Shown: positions 45,565 to 54,704, counted from the first letter of the stretch. The stretch is 64,000 bases of DNA from Paraburkholderia silvatlantica (GCF_003096715.1 NZ_QEOL01000001.1:405693-469692); one strand, 5' to 3'. Notes: a model not told the origin generated them from the letters alone. Made by a program: numbers and translations.

Positions 45565-45999
45565 TCACTGGATCTGCAGCCGCTTCTGTTCGGCGGCCGC
45601 CTTTTTCGGCAGCGTGAGCGAGAGCACGCCGTCCTGATACTGCGCATTGGCAGTGGTTTCGTCGATGTCGCTGGCAAGCGAGAACGTGCGAGCGAAAGAC
45701 CCGCTGTAGCGTTCGCGGCGAATGACGCGCTCGCCTTCCTTCTGCTCGGTCTTGCGCTCGACCTTCGCATGAATCGAAACCACATTCCCGTCGATTTTTA
45801 CGTCGATATCCTTCTTGTCCACACCCGGCAGTTCGGCCTTTACCGTATAGGCCTTCTCGCTCTCCGTGAGATCGAGTTTGATCGCCGAGAGCTCGCTTTC
45901 CTCGGCGGCGAGCATCCCGCGCATCGGCCGAAACAGCCCCTGGAAGAGGTCCGAAACAGGCTCCATGGAAAACGGGTCATAACGTGTCAGATTGCTCAT
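45565..45999 (-). CDS. Hsp20/alpha-crystallin small heat-shock protein, class A type
   Basis: A 144-residue Hsp20 beginning MSNLTRYDPFSMEPVSDLFQ after an AAAGGAGG site. The alpha-crystallin domain (about residues 40-140) includes AYTVKAELPGVDKKDIDVKI, NVVSIHAKVERK, ERYSGSFARTFSL and the DGVLSLTLPKK strand; it ends with RLQIQ, an I-x-I-like tail. It differs from the pair near groESL. An Fnr-type box is centred 94 bp upstream, so this copy is likely induced by low oxygen rather than heat. Confidence 0.95.
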   Translation of the reverse strand: MSNLTRYDPFSMEPVSDLFQGLFRPMRGMLAAEESELSAIKLDLTESEKAYTVKAELPGVDKKDIDVKIDGNVVSIHAKVERKTEQKEGERVIRRERYSGSFARTFSLASDIDETTANAQYQDGVLSLTLPKKAAAEQKRLQIQ

Positions 46000-46086
46000 T
46001 GCATTGCCTCCTTTAAGCCCTTCGTGACGCACAACCCTGCGATGAGTCGCGCTGTACCCAATTTAGGCAGCAAGCAGGTTTTCTGA

Positions 46087-46100
46087 TTGATCTGCCTCAA
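46087..46100. promoter_or_regulatory. Fnr-type box upstream of the third Hsp20 gene
   Basis: TTGAT-CTGC-CTCAA, one mismatch, centred 94 bp before the Hsp20 start at 45999. Confidence 0.65.
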
Positions 46101-46153
46101 CGTCTCCTTTTTCCCGGGATGCGCGGGCGCCCAGATTGTCCGTGGACAGATGA

Positions 46154-46167
46154 TTGATTCAAATCAA
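46154..46167. promoter_or_regulatory. Consensus Fnr box upstream of a universal stress gene
   Basis: TTGAT-TCAA-ATCAA matches the Fnr/Anr consensus exactly. It is centred 94 bp before the universal stress protein start at 46254. Confidence 0.85.
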
Positions 46168-46253
46168 CTGCCGTGAGCCCTCCGTTCTTAGACTCGAATC
46201 ACGTTCTCCGCCCCGAGGGGGCGGCGCGACCACCCCGTTCGCTGGAGATCACG

Positions 46254-47093
46254 ATGAGCTACAAGACGATCATGGTGCACATGGATACGGGCGCGCGCGC
46301 GAGCGCGCGACTCGAGCTTGCGCTGAAGCTGGCCCGCAGGTTCGGCGCGCATCTGGATGGACTCTTCGCGGCATTCGAGCCGAACCCGCGCGAGTTCTAC
46401 GTGATGGCCGGCACGGCCGACTACTACGACACGCACCGCAAGCTGCGCCGCGAACAACGCGGCGCAATCGAACGGCTCTTTCGCGCCGAACTGACGCGAG
46501 CGCAGGTCGGTGGCGCCTGGGTGACTCCAGAGGGCGATCCGGTCACAGCGGTCATGCAGCGCAGCCGGACCGCCGACCTCGTGATCCTCGGGCAAACTGA
46601 TCAGGAAGATCCGGAATCCTATATTGCCGAACACTTTCCGGAGACCGTGCTTCTGGGCGCAGGCGGCCCTGTGCTGTTGATGCCCTACACAGGCAGCTTC
46701 GAGTCGGTCGGCGAACGCGTGCTGGTAGCCTGGAACGGAAGCCGCGAGGCTGCGCGTGCGGTTCACGACGCCATGCCTTTCATTGCGCGGGCCGCCCACG
46801 TGACCATCGTGGCCGCTTCCACGACCTTTACGTCCGCCGAGTCGCAGGCGTCGTGTGCCGACCTCGCGGCCATGCTTGCGCGCCACGGCGCGACGACGGT
46901 CGATATCACCCGGTTCGACCGCGACACGGCCGAATCCACAGGCGATGCGCTGCTCAGTTATGCGGCCGACGGCGGCTACGATCTGCTCGTGATGGGTGCC
47001 TACGGGCACGCGCGACTGCATGAACTCGTATTGGGCGGCGCCACGCGCTCCATCCTTGCCACGATGACGCTGCCGGTGCTCATGTCACATTGA
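46254..47093 (+). CDS. Tandem-domain universal stress protein
   Basis: A 279-residue cytoplasmic protein of two UspA domains (MSYKTIMVHMDTGARASARL). The second domain ends with the ATP-binding signature GAYGHARLHELVLGGATRSI. It is closely similar along its length to the protein at 52271, so one arose by duplication. Such proteins are induced in growth arrest and hypoxia and may modulate metabolism through ATP or protein binding. It is preceded by a perfect Fnr consensus box and followed by a bidirectional terminator. Confidence 0.92.
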   Translation: MSYKTIMVHMDTGARASARLELALKLARRFGAHLDGLFAAFEPNPREFYVMAGTADYYDTHRKLRREQRGAIERLFRAELTRAQVGGAWVTPEGDPVTAVMQRSRTADLVILGQTDQEDPESYIAEHFPETVLLGAGGPVLLMPYTGSFESVGERVLVAWNGSREAARAVHDAMPFIARAAHVTIVAASTTFTSAESQASCADLAAMLARHGATTVDITRFDRDTAESTGDALLSYAADGGYDLLVMGAYGHARLHELVLGGATRSILATMTLPVLMSH

Positions 47094-47189
47094 CGGGCCT
47101 CGCCTCGATTCTGCTCAGCTTCCACTGAAGCCTCACCACGGACTCGCGCATTCTGGTCGCCCTCGACGGCGGCAAGGCATAAAGAACAA

Positions 47190-47215
47190 CTGGGCCAGTC
47201 GTGTTGCTGGCCCAG
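47190..47215. terminator. Bidirectional terminator between convergent genes
   Basis: CTGGGCCAG and CTGGCCCAG form a perfect 9-bp stem with an 8-nt loop, between the convergent universal stress and CBS genes. Flanks are AAAGAACAA and CCTTCACC, so T-rich tracts are modest on each strand. Confidence 0.65.
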
Positions 47216-47243
47216 CCTTCACCGCGCGTGAACTCCCCCTTCC

Positions 47244-47933
47244 TTACATCGGCGCGAACACGACCGGGTATCCGAGATGGTCCTCGACACCCTTGACGCC
47301 AGGCACACGCTCCGCGGAGACGAGTATCGCCTTGCGCTCCTCCTCCGAATTCACCGTGCCCCAGAAGTGGACGACCCCTTCCTTGACGACGACGTTCTCC
47401 GCTGCCATTGCCCAGCGATGCCCATCCAGCGCGTGCATCACGTTGCGATGGATGGTGTCGTCCGACGCCACGCCCGCCTGATCGGGGCGCGCGGCGCTCG
47501 CCAGCGCGCGTATCAGGTTCGCACGGCTTACGATACCCGCCAGCTTTCCCTGATCGAGCACGGGCACACGCTTGATATGAAGGCGTTCGAGCACGTCGGC
47601 GATTTCGCTGAGCGGCGTGGAAGGCGAAACCGAAACGACATTGCTCGTCATGACATCGCCAACTTTCACCGCGTTTTCCTTGAGATACTCGCCCGCGAGC
47701 TTTCGCGTCGAATGGAGGAATTCGCCAAACCAGCTTCGCTGCGGCTTGCCCGTGCCCGTTTCCACACGATGTAGCAGATCGCTTTCACTGAGAATGCCGA
47801 CAACCGCTCCGTCATCGTCAACTACCGGAATGCCGCTGATGTGATGTTCGGTGAGCAGCGTCGCTGCCTCGAAGATCGACACATTAGGGCGCACGGTGAT
47901 GACGTCCGTCGTCATGATGTCAGATGCTTGCAT
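47244..47933 (-). CDS. CBS-pair plus BON domain protein
   Basis: A 229-residue protein: CBS motif 1 at about residues 5-60 (MQASDIMTTDVITVRPNVSI; HHISGIPVVDDDGAVVGIL), CBS 2 at about 92-148 (RVPVLDQGKLAGIVSRANLI) and a BON domain at about 160-225 (VVVKEGVVHFWGTVNSEEER). CBS pairs bind adenosine nucleotides and act as energy sensors; BON domains bind phospholipid or protein partners. ATG 47933 has an AGGACC-type site. The box at 47999 lies 72 bp upstream. Homologues are common in hypoxia-linked clusters. Confidence 0.92.
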   Translation of the reverse strand: MQASDIMTTDVITVRPNVSIFEAATLLTEHHISGIPVVDDDGAVVGILSESDLLHRVETGTGKPQRSWFGEFLHSTRKLAGEYLKENAVKVGDVMTSNVVSVSPSTPLSEIADVLERLHIKRVPVLDQGKLAGIVSRANLIRALASAARPDQAGVASDDTIHRNVMHALDGHRWAMAAENVVVKEGVVHFWGTVNSEEERKAILVSAERVPGVKGVEDHLGYPVVFAPM

Positions 47934-47998
47934 GAGGTCCTCCATTAAGGGCCAACGCCCCGATGTGACTCAATTTAAAGACTGCGGCGCTGCGCGCA

Positions 47999-48012
47999 TT
48001 GACTTGAATCAA
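47999..48012. promoter_or_regulatory. Fnr-type box upstream of the CBS-BON gene
   Basis: TTGAC-TTGA-ATCAA, one mismatch, centred 72 bp before the start at 47933 and just beyond the stop of the DUF1488 gene. Confidence 0.7.
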
Positions 48013-48022
48013 ACGCGCGGCC

Positions 48023-48331
48023 CTACTGCGACCGGGCTTTCACGGCATCGTCCGAATCCCTGTACATGCGAAAGTAGCCGCTGTGAAGCGTGATCGCTTC
48101 GGACTGCGTGGCCTCGATCATGCGAGCCGCCGCCCTTTCTATCGCGGCCCGGTGGGCAAGGAACGCGCCGCGCAAATCCGTCTCGAGCAGGGAGGCGGCG
48201 CCGAAATGATCCTCGAGCGCCTCGGCCGTAACCGCACATTCGACGTGCATGCCGCCAGCCGTGGCGGGAAAGGTCAGCGCGAGCCGGTCGGCGTCGTAGT
48301 GCGGCGGCTGATCGGGAAAGATGATGTTCAT
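48023..48331 (-). CDS. DUF1488 family protein
   Basis: A 102-residue small protein beginning MNIIFPDQPPHYDADRLALT. DUF1488 signatures include TFPATAGGMHVECAVTAEAL and the ending EAITLHSGYFRMYRDS. No reaction is known for the family, which is frequent in proteobacteria. ATG 48331 is set by homology. It lies upstream of the CBS-BON gene on the same strand. Confidence 0.8.
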   Translation of the reverse strand: MNIIFPDQPPHYDADRLALTFPATAGGMHVECAVTAEALEDHFGAASLLETDLRGAFLAHRAAIERAAARMIEATQSEAITLHSGYFRMYRDSDDAVKARSQ

Positions 48332-48369
48332 GCTGATGCACTCCCGCGCATGGGCGCTCGCAAACGAGC

Positions 48370-48632
48370 TAGATCGTGATGTAACCCAGGGAGGACCATG
48401 GCAGTCCCATGCGCAATATTTCTGCCGTGTCGGGTGCTCGCGCCATGCATGAGCGGCCGAAAGCACCGGAACGAACGAGAGCGAGTCGTTGATCGAGACG
48501 AGGAAGACGGAGTTGTCGCGCGATGCCGAGTTGCTGCAGCCGCTCGTCGGCTTTCCAGCAGTCGAGCCGAAGGTGCAAGCCGCACATTTCCGGACGTCGC
48601 AGAAACGCCGCGTCCTCGTTGGCCCTGAACAT
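48370..48632 (-). pseudogene. Possible remnant of a LOG-family (Rossmann) protein
   Basis: The frame from 48632 reads MFRANEDAAFLRRPEMCGLH, then LRLDCWKADERLQQLGIA. This resembles the segment that precedes the Rossmann strand in LOG/TIGR00730-type proteins (FL-R-E, then a helix with KAEE-L and G-I-TVVFGS). Beyond the point LGIA, a different frame continues with NSVFLVSINDS, as expected after a frameshift. The rest of the domain is not found. The call is tentative. Confidence 0.3.
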
Positions 48633-48711
48633 CGCTCCGGCTCTCGATGAGTCGGCGCACGCGAGGTGCTGGACGCACTGCAACGGAAGGTCCCCGGTTG
48701 CCCATGGCGCA

Positions 48712-49749
48712 TCACATCTCGATGATGACCTTCAACGCCTGCGTGCTCGCCGCCTGCGAAAACGTCTCATATGCCTTGTGCATGTCGTCGAACGCAAACC
48801 GATGCGTGATCAGCCGGTTCGGATCGATGCGTCCGGCGCACACGGTCTTGAGCAGCATGGGTGTGCTCACCGTGTCGACGAGACGCGTCGTGATCGCCAC
48901 GTTGCGGTCCCAGAGCTTGTCGAGGAAAAGCGACGCCGGCACGCCATGCACGCCGATGTTCGCAATCGTGCCGCCCGGCGCCACGATCTGCTGGCACAGC
49001 TCGAACGTCGCAGGCACGCCAACGGCCTCCATCGCGCAATCCACGCCCACGCCGCCCGTGAGCTTCATCACCGCCTCGACGGCGTCGCCCGCGCGCGGAT
49101 CGATGCCCGCCGTCGCGCCGAACTTCTTCGCGCATTCCAGACGGTTGGCGTCCATGTCGATCATGATGATCTGGGCGGGCGAATAGAACTGCGCGGTGAG
49201 GAGCGCGGCCAGCCCGATCGGCCCCGAGCCGACAATGGCAACCGTGCTGCCGGGCTCGACCTTGCCGTTGAGAACGCCGCATTCGAAGCCCGTCGGCAGG
49301 ATGTCTGAGAGCATCACGAGCGCGGCCTCGTCGAGGCCGTCGGGAATGCGGTACAGGCTCGTTTGCGCATGCGGAGTGCGCACGTATTCAGCCTGCGTGC
49401 CGTCGATGCGATTACCGAGTATCCAGCCGCCCGTCTTGCAGTGCGAATACATGCCGCGCCGGCAGTACTCGCACTGCCCGCAACTCGAGATGCACGAGAC
49501 GAGCACGTGATCGCCGACTTTCAGCGTCGAGACGCCGCTGCCGATTTCATGGACGACACCCACCCCTTCGTGGCCGAGAATGCGGCCTGGCTCGCAACTC
49601 GGCACGTCGCCCTTGAGAATGTGGAGATCGGTGCCGCAGATCGTCGTTTTCGACATCTTGACGATCGCGTCGCCCGGATCCTGCAAGACGGGCATCGGCC
49701 GCGTTTCGACCGCGAACTTGCCTGGACCGTTGTAGACCAGTGCTTTCAT
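48712..49749 (-). CDS. Zinc-dependent alcohol dehydrogenase family protein
   Basis: A 345-residue medium-chain dehydrogenase (MKALVYNGPGKFAVETRPMP) that should interconvert alcohols and aldehydes with NAD(H). The catalytic zinc site lies in ICGTDLHILKG and GRILGHEGVGVV, the structural zinc loop in CISSCGQCEYCRRGMYSHC, and the nucleotide motif in VAIVGSGPIGLAAL. ATG 49749 follows a GGAGGG site. The upstream Fnr-type box implies low-oxygen use, perhaps as a reductive electron sink; the substrate is not known. Confidence 0.93.
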   Translation of the reverse strand: MKALVYNGPGKFAVETRPMPVLQDPGDAIVKMSKTTICGTDLHILKGDVPSCEPGRILGHEGVGVVHEIGSGVSTLKVGDHVLVSCISSCGQCEYCRRGMYSHCKTGGWILGNRIDGTQAEYVRTPHAQTSLYRIPDGLDEAALVMLSDILPTGFECGVLNGKVEPGSTVAIVGSGPIGLAALLTAQFYSPAQIIMIDMDANRLECAKKFGATAGIDPRAGDAVEAVMKLTGGVGVDCAMEAVGVPATFELCQQIVAPGGTIANIGVHGVPASLFLDKLWDRNVAITTRLVDTVSTPMLLKTVCAGRIDPNRLITHRFAFDDMHKAYETFSQAASTQALKVIIEM

Positions 49750-49840
49750 GTTCCCTCCGGGAAATTTCAGAACGACGGCCGGCGCGGCCGTGACGGTATT
49801 AAAGCCTCTCTTATGATGAGCGGCGGCGAGGCCGCAAGAT

Positions 49841-49854
49841 TTGACATTGATCAA
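49841..49854. promoter_or_regulatory. Fnr-type box upstream of the alcohol dehydrogenase
   Basis: TTGAC-ATTG-ATCAA, one mismatch, centred 98 bp before the ATG at 49749. Confidence 0.75.
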
Positions 49855-49967
49855 GCACCCGCCAGGCCGGCAGATTCAATCGCCGAACGTGCGCGTGTGA
49901 TCGTCGCAGCTGAATGTGGGCTGCGTCTGACCTCGAGCCGCTCGTAGCGCTGACTGGCTGCATGCGT

Positions 49968-51752
49968 TCATGTTTCGAGCACGTATTCGCCGGGCGCCGG
50001 CCCAAGGCCGGCTTCCGGCGTGCGCGCCGGAACTTCGCCCGTCGAGTGCCCGCGCAGCCAGTCGCACCAGCAGGTCCACCACGAACCGTCGATCACGGGT
50101 GTGTCGCTCACGTACTCATGGCGGCTGCGGTAAGGCGCGCCGGACTCGCGCGTCGCGCACCGGAAGTAGCGCCCCGGATGACCGGGCTCGGACACGATGC
50201 CGGCGTTATGGCCGCCCGACGTGAGCACCAATGTGAGCGCGTTGTGCGTGAGCAGATGCAGCTTGTAGACCGAGCGCCACGGCGAAACGTGATCGCGCTC
50301 AGTCCCGACGACGAACATCGGCGCTTCGATGTCCGAGAGCGCGATGGGCCGTCCATCCACGCAATAGCGCCCCGCCGCGAGATCGTTGTCGAGAAAAAGA
50401 TGCGTGAGATATTCGCTGTGCATGCGGTACGGCATGCGCGTCGTGTCGGCATTCCACGACATGAGGTCGTTCGGCTTTGTGCGCCGGCCCAGCAGATACT
50501 CGCTCATCATGCGGGACCAGATCAGGTCGCGCGCGTTGAGCAACTGGAACGCCGCCGACATCTGCGCGCCGTCCAGATAGCCCTGCCGCCACATCAGCGC
50601 GTCGAGCGCGGCGAGTTCGCTGGCGTCGATAAACAAGCCAAGTTCGCCCGGCTCGCTGAAATCGGTGAGCGCGGCCAGCAACGTGACGGAGCGCAGCATG
50701 TCGCGCCGCCCGTCGCGTGCGAGCGCCGCCGCACCGATCGCGAGCAGCGTTCCGCCGAGGCAGTACCCGAGCGCGTGGACCGGCTCGCCGCACCGGGCGC
50801 GAACCGCTTCGAGCGCCGCGAGCAAGCCGTCGCGCAGGTAGTCGTCGAGGCCGAGATCTCGCGCTTGCGGGCCTGGGTTGCGCCACGATACCGCAAACAC
50901 CGTGTAGCCCTGTTCGACCAGAAACCGGGTCAGCGAGTTGTGCGGTTGCAGGTCGAGGATGTAGTACTTCATGATCCAGGACGGCACGATCAGAATCGGC
51001 TCGCGCGTGACATCCGGTGTCGTGGACGCATACTGCAGCAGTTCGCACAGCGCGTTGCGCCAGACGACCCGCCCCGGCGTCACCGCCACGTCGCGCCCCG
51101 GAATCCAGGGCTGCGCCACGCGTGCTCGCGTGCCCCGCAGGGTGTCGGCCATGGCGTTCGCGTCGTCGAGCCAGTTGCGCAGGCCCGCAGCAAGGTTCGC
51201 GCCACCGCTGCGCAGCGTGGCCTGCAACACCTCGGGATTGGTCGCGATGAAGTTGCCCGGCGAGCACGCGTCGAGCCACTGGCGCGCCGCGAAGCCAACC
51301 AGTTCCTCGTGGTGCCGCTCGACGCCCGGAACCCCACGCGTCGCTTCGCACCACCAGCGCTCGACCGCCAGAAACGCGTCACGGTACATCTGGAATGGCC
51401 AGTGCGACCATGCGGCGGCGGTAAAACGGGGGTCGGCGTGACCGGCGTACACCGTCGTCCCGTCCTCCTGCGCTTCGTCACCGGTGGGACGCAACCGCGA
51501 TGGAAACGTTGCCGCAAGCCATCCGTGCGTAGCAAGGTCGAAGCACTTTCCCGGTGAGACCGCGAGGTGCCCCGCCCAGTCGAACGCCGCCAGCATGAGC
51601 GCGAGCGGCGAAAGACCAAATGTCGCCACGGCCAGACCCGCGTGGGCCGCGCGGTTCCACTGATCGGCGGGCGAGTCGTCCGGCCCACGCGTCCCTTGAA
51701 TTGCCGGCCTCACATGCAAGGGCTGAGCGTCGCTAACAGCGGAATCGGTCAT
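49968..51752 (-). CDS. phaC: Class I poly(3-hydroxyalkanoate) synthase
   Basis: A 594-residue PHA synthase that polymerises (R)-3-hydroxyacyl-CoA. The N-terminal PhaC domain (SHWPFQMYRDAFLAVERWW; PGNFIATNPEVLQATL) is followed by the alpha/beta hydrolase core with the lipase-like box GYCLGG, where C331 is the nucleophile. The catalytic Asp and His are in VVGTERDHVSPWRS and SGGHNAGIVSEPG. W and P residues around FAVSWRNPGP agree with the family. An Fnr-type box is centred 104 bp upstream, which suggests that PHB synthesis is raised when oxygen falls. No phasin (phaP) or thiolase gene is next to it. Confidence 0.94.
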   Translation of the reverse strand: MTDSAVSDAQPLHVRPAIQGTRGPDDSPADQWNRAAHAGLAVATFGLSPLALMLAAFDWAGHLAVSPGKCFDLATHGWLAATFPSRLRPTGDEAQEDGTTVYAGHADPRFTAAAWSHWPFQMYRDAFLAVERWWCEATRGVPGVERHHEELVGFAARQWLDACSPGNFIATNPEVLQATLRSGGANLAAGLRNWLDDANAMADTLRGTRARVAQPWIPGRDVAVTPGRVVWRNALCELLQYASTTPDVTREPILIVPSWIMKYYILDLQPHNSLTRFLVEQGYTVFAVSWRNPGPQARDLGLDDYLRDGLLAALEAVRARCGEPVHALGYCLGGTLLAIGAAALARDGRRDMLRSVTLLAALTDFSEPGELGLFIDASELAALDALMWRQGYLDGAQMSAAFQLLNARDLIWSRMMSEYLLGRRTKPNDLMSWNADTTRMPYRMHSEYLTHLFLDNDLAAGRYCVDGRPIALSDIEAPMFVVGTERDHVSPWRSVYKLHLLTHNALTLVLTSGGHNAGIVSEPGHPGRYFRCATRESGAPYRSRHEYVSDTPVIDGSWWTCWCDWLRGHSTGEVPARTPEAGLGPAPGEYVLET

Positions 51753-51849
51753 GATGGGCGGACTCTTCGTTCGTCAGGCCGTCCGTGCGCGGTATGGCCC
51801 GGCGGCGGCGTCAACCGCACTACTGTGCGTGGACTGGGAAGGGTGGCGA

Positions 51850-51863
51850 TTGATCTGAATCAA
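51850..51863. promoter_or_regulatory. Consensus Fnr box upstream of phaC
   Basis: TTGAT-CTGA-ATCAA matches the consensus exactly; its centre is 104 bp before the phaC start. Confidence 0.8.
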
Positions 51864-52003
51864 GTGTGCGAGCGCCGGACAGGCGGGACGAAGCATGAAC
51901 GATGCCGTTGCACGCCACGCCTCGCGCGATCAACCGGCTCCGATCTGGCGGGCCGCGTTGTCTCCTCGTGGCAGAGACATTAGACGGAAGCGTCGATCGT
52001 CGC

Positions 52004-52017
52004 TTGACCTATATCAA
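52004..52017. promoter_or_regulatory. Fnr-type box upstream of the second USP/depolymerase pair
   Basis: TTGAC-CTAT-ATCAA, one mismatch, centred about 260 bp before the universal stress start at 52271. Confidence 0.6.
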
Positions 52018-52270
52018 TCTGTGCTTCGTCGGCCGCCCTAGCCTTCACACAGGATCCGCGAGTTCAGAACCGGATGCCGCGGCGACCGACGCATGTCGGT
52101 CTCCATCCCTGTCTATCCTGGCGGTATCGGAACGCTTTTGCGCACCGATGCGACCTGCGGGACCGCGTTACCAGAATATTCACTTCGTAAGTCCCTATCC
52201 GGCCTGCGTGCTGCTCGCACGCGCCTGGAACTCGTTACCGGTGGCGTTTTGCCGTGGCAGGAGATAAACG

Positions 52271-53110
52271 ATGTCGTACAAGACCGTGATGGTCCACCTC
52301 GACACGAGCGCAGGCGCCCATACGCGGCTTTCGTTCGCACTGAAGCTCGCCCATAAATTCGATGCCTTTCTGGACGGCGTGTTTACCCTGTTCGATCCGC
52401 ATCCAGTGGGCTTCTACGCCATGACGGGCGCGGTCGACCTTTACGACGCTCATCGCAAATTTCTCGCGCAAAAACGCGGCGAGGTAGAAGGGCTGTTTCG
52501 CGCAGAACTGACGTGTGCGCAAGTGCGAGGCGTATGGACCGCACCGGACGGCTTTCCCGCCACCACGGTCGTGCAGGCCAGCCGTACCTCGGACCTCGTG
52601 ATCCTTGGGCAATCCAGACCGAAGGACCCTGAGTCCTGTGCAGCGGACAATTTCGTGGAGACCGTTCTGCTCGGTGCCGGCAGCCCCGTTCTGTTGATAC
52701 CGGAAACCGGTCCCTTCGAGGCCGTCGGCGAACGGGTGCTGATCGCATGGAATGGCAGCCGCGAGGCGGCTCGCGCCATTCGCGACGCGATTCCCCTTCT
52801 CGCGCGCGCGACGCGTGTCACGGTCGCTGCCGTCTCCACGGCGTTCGAGCCGGGTCCGACCGAAGCATCGTGCGCTGACGTCGCAGCGATGCTCCAGCGA
52901 CACGTTGTGCCCCCCGTGGACATTGCCCGCTTCGATCGTCCATCGGCTGTATCAACAGGAGAAGCCCTGCTCGAATTCGCAAGCGATGGCGAATTCGATC
53001 TGCTCGTCGCGGGTGCCTACGGTCACGCCAGGTTTCACGAGTTCGTCCTTGGTGGCGTCACGCGCACTATTCTTTCTTCGATGACATTGCCGGCATTGAT
53101 GTCTCATTGA
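52271..53110 (+). CDS. Tandem-domain universal stress protein, paralogue
   Basis: A 279-residue UspA-type protein (MSYKTVMVHLDTSAGAHTRL), the same length as and highly similar to the one at 46254. The ATP signature GAYGHARFHEFVLGGVTRTI is conserved. A GCAGGAG site precedes the start. The PHA depolymerase gene follows 50 bp downstream, so the two are probably cotranscribed. Duplication of this stress protein inside one regulon hints at different partners or timing. Confidence 0.92.
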   Translation: MSYKTVMVHLDTSAGAHTRLSFALKLAHKFDAFLDGVFTLFDPHPVGFYAMTGAVDLYDAHRKFLAQKRGEVEGLFRAELTCAQVRGVWTAPDGFPATTVVQASRTSDLVILGQSRPKDPESCAADNFVETVLLGAGSPVLLIPETGPFEAVGERVLIAWNGSREAARAIRDAIPLLARATRVTVAAVSTAFEPGPTEASCADVAAMLQRHVVPPVDIARFDRPSAVSTGEALLEFASDGEFDLLVAGAYGHARFHEFVLGGVTRTILSSMTLPALMSH

Positions 53111-53160
53111 ACGACTGCGCGAACGCAATTCACCCGCCACACAGTCGTGAGGAAACCGTC

Positions 53161-54564
53161 ATGGGCTACGATGGGCGCTGGATCGCGGCGGAAGGCCAGC
53201 GGCTCGACGCGGTGCATCACTGCGATCGCTGCGCCGATTTTCTCGTCGCGGGCCAGGGCTCGTCGGCTCGTGAAATCCTGGAATTCCGCCAGGCGGAATC
53301 AGATGACCCGAGGTCAACAATGTGGTATGCCATTGTCGAACAACAGCGTGAATGGATGCGCGCATGGCACGCTGCGGCGCAGTACGCGCGGCATGCATGC
53401 GATGTGTGGCCCGCACCGCCGCTGGCGCATGCCGCCTCGTCCTGCTATGCGGATTTGTTCGAGCCCCTGCTCGGCCTCGCGGAGGCGCCGCCGCCGTTCG
53501 CGATTCACTCCATCGCGCTCGGTGGCAGGCATTGCGATGTTGACGAACATATCGTCGCGCATACGCCGTTCTGCGACCTGCGGTGCTTTTCACGCGCGCG
53601 TGCCACGCGCGCCGTCCTGCTGTGCACACCGCTGGCCGGCCATGCGGCTGTCATGATGCGGGAAACCGTTGAGGCCCTCCTCGCCGACGGCGACGTCTAT
53701 CTCACCGACTGGATCAACGCGCGCGACGTGCCGCTCGCCGCCGGCCGTTTCGGCCTCGACGAATACGTGGCAATGCTGGACGCCTTTATCGACAGGCTTG
53801 CCGGGGACAAGCGGCCGCTGCACATCGTCGCCGTCTGCCAGTCCACGTTTCCTGCGCTCGGGGCGCTGGCGCTGCGCGCGCAGCGCGGCTGCGCACCGTC
53901 CGCGACCATCACGCTCATTGGCGGCCCGCTCGACACGCGCATCAATCCGAGCACGCTCGGTCTCGCGGCCGAGTCGCATTCGCTCGACTGGTGCCAGCGC
54001 CACCTGATCGACACCGTGCCAGCCGGGTTCGCCGGGCAAGGCCGGCACGTGTTTCCGACCTATCTGCAGCGAGCCGAAATCGCGGTTGTCTATCCGCACC
54101 GTTACGTGGCGCTGGTCGATCGCTACGCGCAGGCGACCTCGCGCGGCGACACCAGCGCGCTCGCCGAAGCGCGCCGCGCGTTGATCGAGTACACCGCACT
54201 GCTCGATATGCCGGCCGAATATTTTCTCGATACCGTGGATATCGTGTTCCAGAACGCAATGCTGGCGCGGCGCGCATGGCGTGTGAGCGGCAAGCTCGTC
54301 GATCCCGCGGCGCTGCGAGACGTCGAACTGCTGAGCGTCGAAGGCACGCGCGATGCCGTCACCGGCGCCGGACAGACGCATGCTGCCCTGGAGATGTGCA
54401 GCGGCATTGCGGCAGCAGCGCGCCAACGGCTCGATGTCGAGGGTTGCGATCATTACGGGCTGTTTACGGGCGAACGCTGGCGCAACGAGGTGCACCCGGC
54501 GCTGCAGGCGGCTTTCGGACGCGCAGAGGCGGCCCGGCTGGCGGCCGCAGTCAGATCGGCCTGA
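53161..54564 (+). CDS. phaZ: Intracellular poly(3-hydroxyalkanoate) depolymerase
   Basis: A 467-residue PhaZ-like depolymerase. Features are a helical N-terminal part (residues 1-110), VLLCTPLAGHAAVMMRETVE, VYLTDWINARDVPLAAGRFG, and the nucleophile region HIVAVCQSTFPALGALAL with C226. The ending GCDHYGLFTGERWRNEV supplies the catalytic histidine. It would release 3-hydroxybutyrate from storage granules. ATG 53161 is chosen over a TTG at 53107. Together with phbB and phaC it completes a local PHB synthesis and use cycle. Confidence 0.88.
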   Translation: MGYDGRWIAAEGQRLDAVHHCDRCADFLVAGQGSSAREILEFRQAESDDPRSTMWYAIVEQQREWMRAWHAAAQYARHACDVWPAPPLAHAASSCYADLFEPLLGLAEAPPPFAIHSIALGGRHCDVDEHIVAHTPFCDLRCFSRARATRAVLLCTPLAGHAAVMMRETVEALLADGDVYLTDWINARDVPLAAGRFGLDEYVAMLDAFIDRLAGDKRPLHIVAVCQSTFPALGALALRAQRGCAPSATITLIGGPLDTRINPSTLGLAAESHSLDWCQRHLIDTVPAGFAGQGRHVFPTYLQRAEIAVVYPHRYVALVDRYAQATSRGDTSALAEARRALIEYTALLDMPAEYFLDTVDIVFQNAMLARRAWRVSGKLVDPAALRDVELLSVEGTRDAVTGAGQTHAALEMCSGIAAAARQRLDVEGCDHYGLFTGERWRNEVHPALQAAFGRAEAARLAAAVRSA

Positions 54565-54704
54565 TCCAAAGCGATCGCGTCACCGTCGCCCAGGCCACAC
54601 AGGTGCGTCGCCTGATCCGGCACCTCCCTGAGCCAGATCAACCGAGCGTATCGACGGGGTCAACATCTGCGCACGGTGCGTTCGACACAACTGGCCGCTG
54701 CGGC

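Larger units (their letters stand above)
51753..52270. other. Regulatory region between phaC and the second universal stress gene
   Basis: About 520 bp without a credible gene. It holds Fnr-type boxes at 51850 and 52004. The long distance from the second box to the next start (about 260 bp) implies a long leader or a missed small gene, but I see no better frame. Confidence 0.45.

Noticed and set aside
47140..47178. Short peptide resembling the start of a universal stress protein (RILVALDGGKA)
   Set aside because: Only about twelve residues and no start or continuation; most likely chance or a tiny relic.
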